Shown here piece after piece: positions 8,801 through 9,920 of a DNA stretch of 9,920 nt (the first letter of the stretch is position 1; each line of letters starts with the position of its first letter). The stretch comes from CAYXDO01 sp964463485 (GTDB lineage: Bacteria; Myxococcota; Kuafuiibacteriia; Kuafuiibacteriales; Kuafuiibacteriaceae). The stretch spans positions 1 through 9,920 of the forward strand of contig CAYXDO010000253.1 of NCBI GenBank assembly GCA_964463485.1. The letters are read 5' to 3'. Both the position numbers and the translations under genes were made by a program. The notes under the pieces are model-generated. The model searched no databases. It was not told the DNA's origin and worked only from the letters and a program-made list of their open reading frames with translations.

Positions 8801-9452
8801 GTTGGAGAATGAGGCCAACATTGTAAAGAAACAAGTTGCGGCTTTGATTCGTGACGCCATGTCAGATTCGAGCGAAGCAACATTTCGATTTACCGCTCGT
8901 ATGTGGCTTTCAATCTGGGGCGCGAGTTTCGGCGAGGATGTCGAATGCCTTGCGCACCCCAGCGAGGTTCTGTCCTGGGATCTCGACGGAATCGGCGGCA
9001 AAGGAGTCCCCGCCCTTTTTCGCGCGGCCTTGGCTGCGATGCGTCCTCCGGAACGAATCGAGACAATCCACGGGATTTCGCGCCCCGAGTGGCGTACAAA
9101 AGTCATCCGATGGGCCCTTGATGACCTGAGTATGGTTCACGCGCTTGTGCCAGAGATAATTCGAGCGATGCGCGATTGTTTTCTCCCAACCGATGCTTTG
9201 ATCGAGGCCGCAGAGATTGCGTGGAACGACGATCTCGCATCCGCCACCATTGAAAACCTAAAAAGTATCTTCGGCGCTCAAATCGACTTTGATCCGCGAT
9301 TCCGGGCCGACAAGCTTGTGAATCGCCTTGGATTCCTGTTCACGGAGCAGCAGGCCGAGCGGTACGTCGGCGGATCGGTAGCGTCTGCCGCCGACCAAAA
9401 ATTGAAGGACGTTCTACAATTCATTTATGAGCTTGCGCATCGCCGTCGCTGA
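5880..9452 (+). CDS. Mrr nuclease-NACHT NTPase fusion, putative antiviral STAND protein
   Basis: The product is 1190 residues. An in-frame TGA at 5862-5864 makes the ATG at 5880 the first usable start. The head (about 15-110) is Mrr-like restriction nuclease: GKDGGFD (Asp55) followed by CIQCKR (Gln69, Lys71) gives the D...QxK site of the Mrr family. Walker A is GDGGAGKS (281-288, Lys287). LLLLLDGLED (346-355) is the NACHT-type Walker B, and VVTSRD (378-383) is the sensor. HETICSYLASDYLA (570-583) resembles the helical motif after NACHT winged-helix regions. Residues from about 620 onward look like HEAT or TPR repeats, for example around DFNVRACALAVLLP. This matches bacterial NACHT and Avs-type defence proteins, where repeat-domain sensing drives oligomerisation and DNA cleavage. 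The catalytic and NTPase residues look intact. It is the last gene of the operon; no clear terminator follows. The sensed ligand is unknown. Confidence 0.88.
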   Translation: MADRPILHSGFRVPFDALEPEPFASFIHGALHEIGALRGWRDLQQTDVGKDGGFDSSAKNEAGETVCIQCKRHQSISTPEVGLELAKVALNSALDDLTIGEHVIVCSGKVRDVLRKALDDTKRAKLLEQALEQASENSLKNLRRRASEAGIDVELTVRNYVNRIRLTVWSGHEFDGQLALVWRRLQDLFDRTFVVHTVVREHPRPDFDEQRYLELCQAAAPRRWVDPRCKIGPLPGLVRRASAADPFAESSGPRQEPLADGPQAVESVVTEATVGIHLLIGDGGAGKSTALQRARSTLLSERRCEHPEAALPVLVELGVVQGTLDAAIQAALGVQHGHWSAIPGSLLLLLDGLEDVPIARLPAIAKEISELGRRIAIVVTSRDAGPKALVVLPAIRAWHFLLLGNAEVVELASSLLDRPQIAAFLDAWLRLGGDDIFFRRPQAVSAALRVWQERGSLPENHRGLLEAVLDVARQREDERFGSLPAELVGVPPETTFTLARRLVERTWLRDGVRHRTRSEFRTLLNGSLAQIKTEGVYGADALNTTDAELLMIHFGFAIPDEKAGIVQLPHETICSYLASDYLAATWREELGKRSALVYDRAWLSGASAIPEADRTAFLNAAGDIDLFWMARLAVEMGCESLVESRVLKEADERITSYSIAIAAEALAVLRTPSALARLRFWARQVPGWHRNHSRRALAQVGDHDLISEIRPLVETNTGNPVTISGGDVDLWPLTPLAVRLQIARDAVNSSQSGRLAQSFQLLREWGDESDAERIDEALTRSQHELASWQYGVQALHRFDPIRARRHLEQVLADRDHPDRVYILELSVGLGEEGDADYLVELVVTPTNEAVPENMLGMGPKEHRQHRATELLRQMPLNAAQIARLELALDDGDFNVRACALAVLLPKALPAIVARAQRTLENPDGSSMTLDQALWVLSDHSPTRELAEMAFKAFSSGLASDSGTHQVYKMCRAAGLENEANIVKKQVAALIRDAMSDSSEATFRFTARMWLSIWGASFGEDVECLAHPSEVLSWDLDGIGGKGVPALFRAALAAMRPPERIETIHGISRPEWRTKVIRWALDDLSMVHALVPEIIRAMRDCFLPTDALIEAAEIAWNDDLASATIENLKSIFGAQIDFDPRFRADKLVNRLGFLFTEQQAERYVGGSVASAADQKLKDVLQFIYELAHRRR

Positions 9453-9545
9453 TCTCGGTGCGGCTGCCCGATTTCTGCCCAAGATTTTCCGGAACGCTTC
9501 ATAACTATGCGGAATCAAACGAACGGACTGGACAGTCGGAAAAGG

Positions 9546-9608
9546 CTCGAAATCAAGCTAAGTGCGCGTGCCGACCTCGTTTTTATGAAAGTTTTCGGCG
9601 ATTTCGAG
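9546..9608. repeat. 9-bp inverted repeat arms around the integrase-proximal site
   Basis: CTCGAAATC (9546-9554) and GATTTCGAG (9600-9608) are perfect inverted copies 45 bases apart. The right arm enters the tRNA-like 3' end. Such arms could be recombinase binding sites, but the spacing is wider than a usual core site and a chance match is possible. Confidence 0.3.
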
Positions 9609-9625
9609 TCCCGTCCACCCCGCCA
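9603..9625 (+). other. tRNA 3'-end-like fragment, candidate attachment site
   Basis: TTCGAGT (9603-9609) matches a T-loop. It is followed by CCCGT as the 3' half of a T-stem, CCACCCC as the 3' acceptor strand, G as discriminator and CCA (9623-9625). The sequence upstream does not supply the T-stem partner or the rest of a tRNA, so only the 3' end is present. Tyrosine recombinases of islands often use tRNA 3' ends as att sites, and a recombinase gene ends 26 bases away. The isotype is not determinable; a G discriminator is typical of several, including serine tRNAs. Confidence 0.5.
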
Positions 9626-9652
9626 ATTATTCTCTTTTGATTTCCAGTAGTT
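9619..9652 (+). repeat. Right copy of the imperfect direct repeat flanking the operon
   Basis: This is the partner of 1165-1196: 28 of 32 aligned positions match, with two single-base gaps. It starts inside the tRNA-like acceptor end (CCCGCCA) and ends within the integrase stop codon (TAA on the minus strand, 9651-9653). The segment between the copies is about 8.4 kb and contains the complete operon. Confidence 0.5.
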
Positions 9653-9869
9653 ACGGCACCGAGCCTCCACTCGGTGTCATGCTGGTGTCATTCGACGGAA
9701 GTTCCGCCGTTTCGACGTCCAGCGCCTTCACGGCCTCACCGTTGAAGCCCGGCGCAAGATGGGCGTAGCGCATCGTCGTCCGGATGTCGGAGTGGCCGAG
9801 CAGCTCCTTCAGCGCTGGGATCGGCATCCCCGACATCATCAACCTCGAAGCGTAGGTGTGTCGCAGACT
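9651..9869 (-). pseudogene. Tyrosine recombinase (integrase), C-terminal 72 residues only
   Basis: The minus-strand frame reads SLRHTYASRL, then LLGHSDIRTTMRYAHLAP, then a proline- and serine-rich tail. These are the conserved C-terminal boxes of phage-type integrases: the box II arginine (residue 3 of the fragment), Gly25-His26, and the nucleophile Tyr35 in MRYAHL. A full integrase has roughly 300 to 400 residues, so the arm-binding, core-binding and first catalytic segments are missing. The codon just upstream of Ser1 is TGA, and it lies in the terminal inverted repeat. The first box II histidine, usually two residues before LRH, is lost at this junction. As shown here the gene is broken; it may be whole in the genome if the junction is an assembly artefact. 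Confidence 0.85.
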
Positions 9870-9920
9870 TCATTGTCGGTGGCCGGTGATTGAGGTTTAT
9901 CGGTCTGGATGGCGAATGGG
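9868..9920 (-). repeat. Right copy of the 53-bp perfect terminal inverted repeat
   Basis: This is the exact reverse complement of bases 1-53. Its inner edge coincides, within a few bases, with the point where the tyrosine recombinase frame is lost, so sequence on the inside is integrase and sequence on the outside is not. This suggests either insertion of an element into the integrase or a chimeric join. Confidence 0.9.

Noticed and set aside
9453..9600. A rho-independent terminator after the Mrr-NACHT gene.
   Set aside because: The only dyad, GACTG/CAGTC near 9526-9537, is five bases with a two-base loop and no T-run follows.

Overview
The window looks like an accessory region of a GC-rich bacterium, probably a metagenomic or draft contig. 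Nothing in it fixes the taxon. No housekeeping gene is present. There are four genes I would call with confidence, one possible small gene, one broken gene, and several mobile-element-like sites.

Left end (1-1365): the first 53 bases are an exact inverted copy of the last 53 bases. A minus-strand gene (32-787) encodes a 251-residue protein with a helix-turn-helix. It has a strong ribosome binding site and a 13-bp dyad just upstream that looks like an operator. Between it and the rightward operon lie 578 bp with no convincing gene. This gap holds one copy (1165-1196) of an imperfect direct repeat whose partner lies beyond the operon (9619-9652).

Centre (1366-9452): a tight rightward operon reads like an antiviral STAND-ATPase locus. 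The first gene (1366-4911) is a 1181-residue protein with a possible nuclease-like head, a P-loop NTPase and a long helical C-terminus. The second (4947-5723) is a 258-residue protein with a GCNPG motif, reminiscent of the uracil-DNA-glycosylase fold. Next comes a 44-codon ORF that overlaps the previous stop as GTGA, then three tandem 10-bp repeats. The last gene (5880-9452) is a 1190-residue protein with an Mrr-type nuclease head, a NACHT-like NTPase and a helical repeat tail. The two large proteins share the effector / NTPase / repeat-sensor architecture of Avs and bacterial NACHT defence proteins, but their heads and NTPase motifs differ. The co-operonic arrangement of two such proteins around a glycosylase-fold-like protein is the most interesting feature here.

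Right end (9453-9920): a tRNA 3'-end-like sequence (9603-9625) sits just downstream of a minus-strand tyrosine recombinase. Only the C-terminal 72 residues of that recombinase remain, because its frame is cut exactly where the terminal inverted repeat begins. Integrase, tRNA end and direct repeats together suggest that the operon travels on an integrated island. The terminal inverted repeat may mark two inverted copies of a mobile element at the contig ends, or it may be an assembly or amplification artefact.
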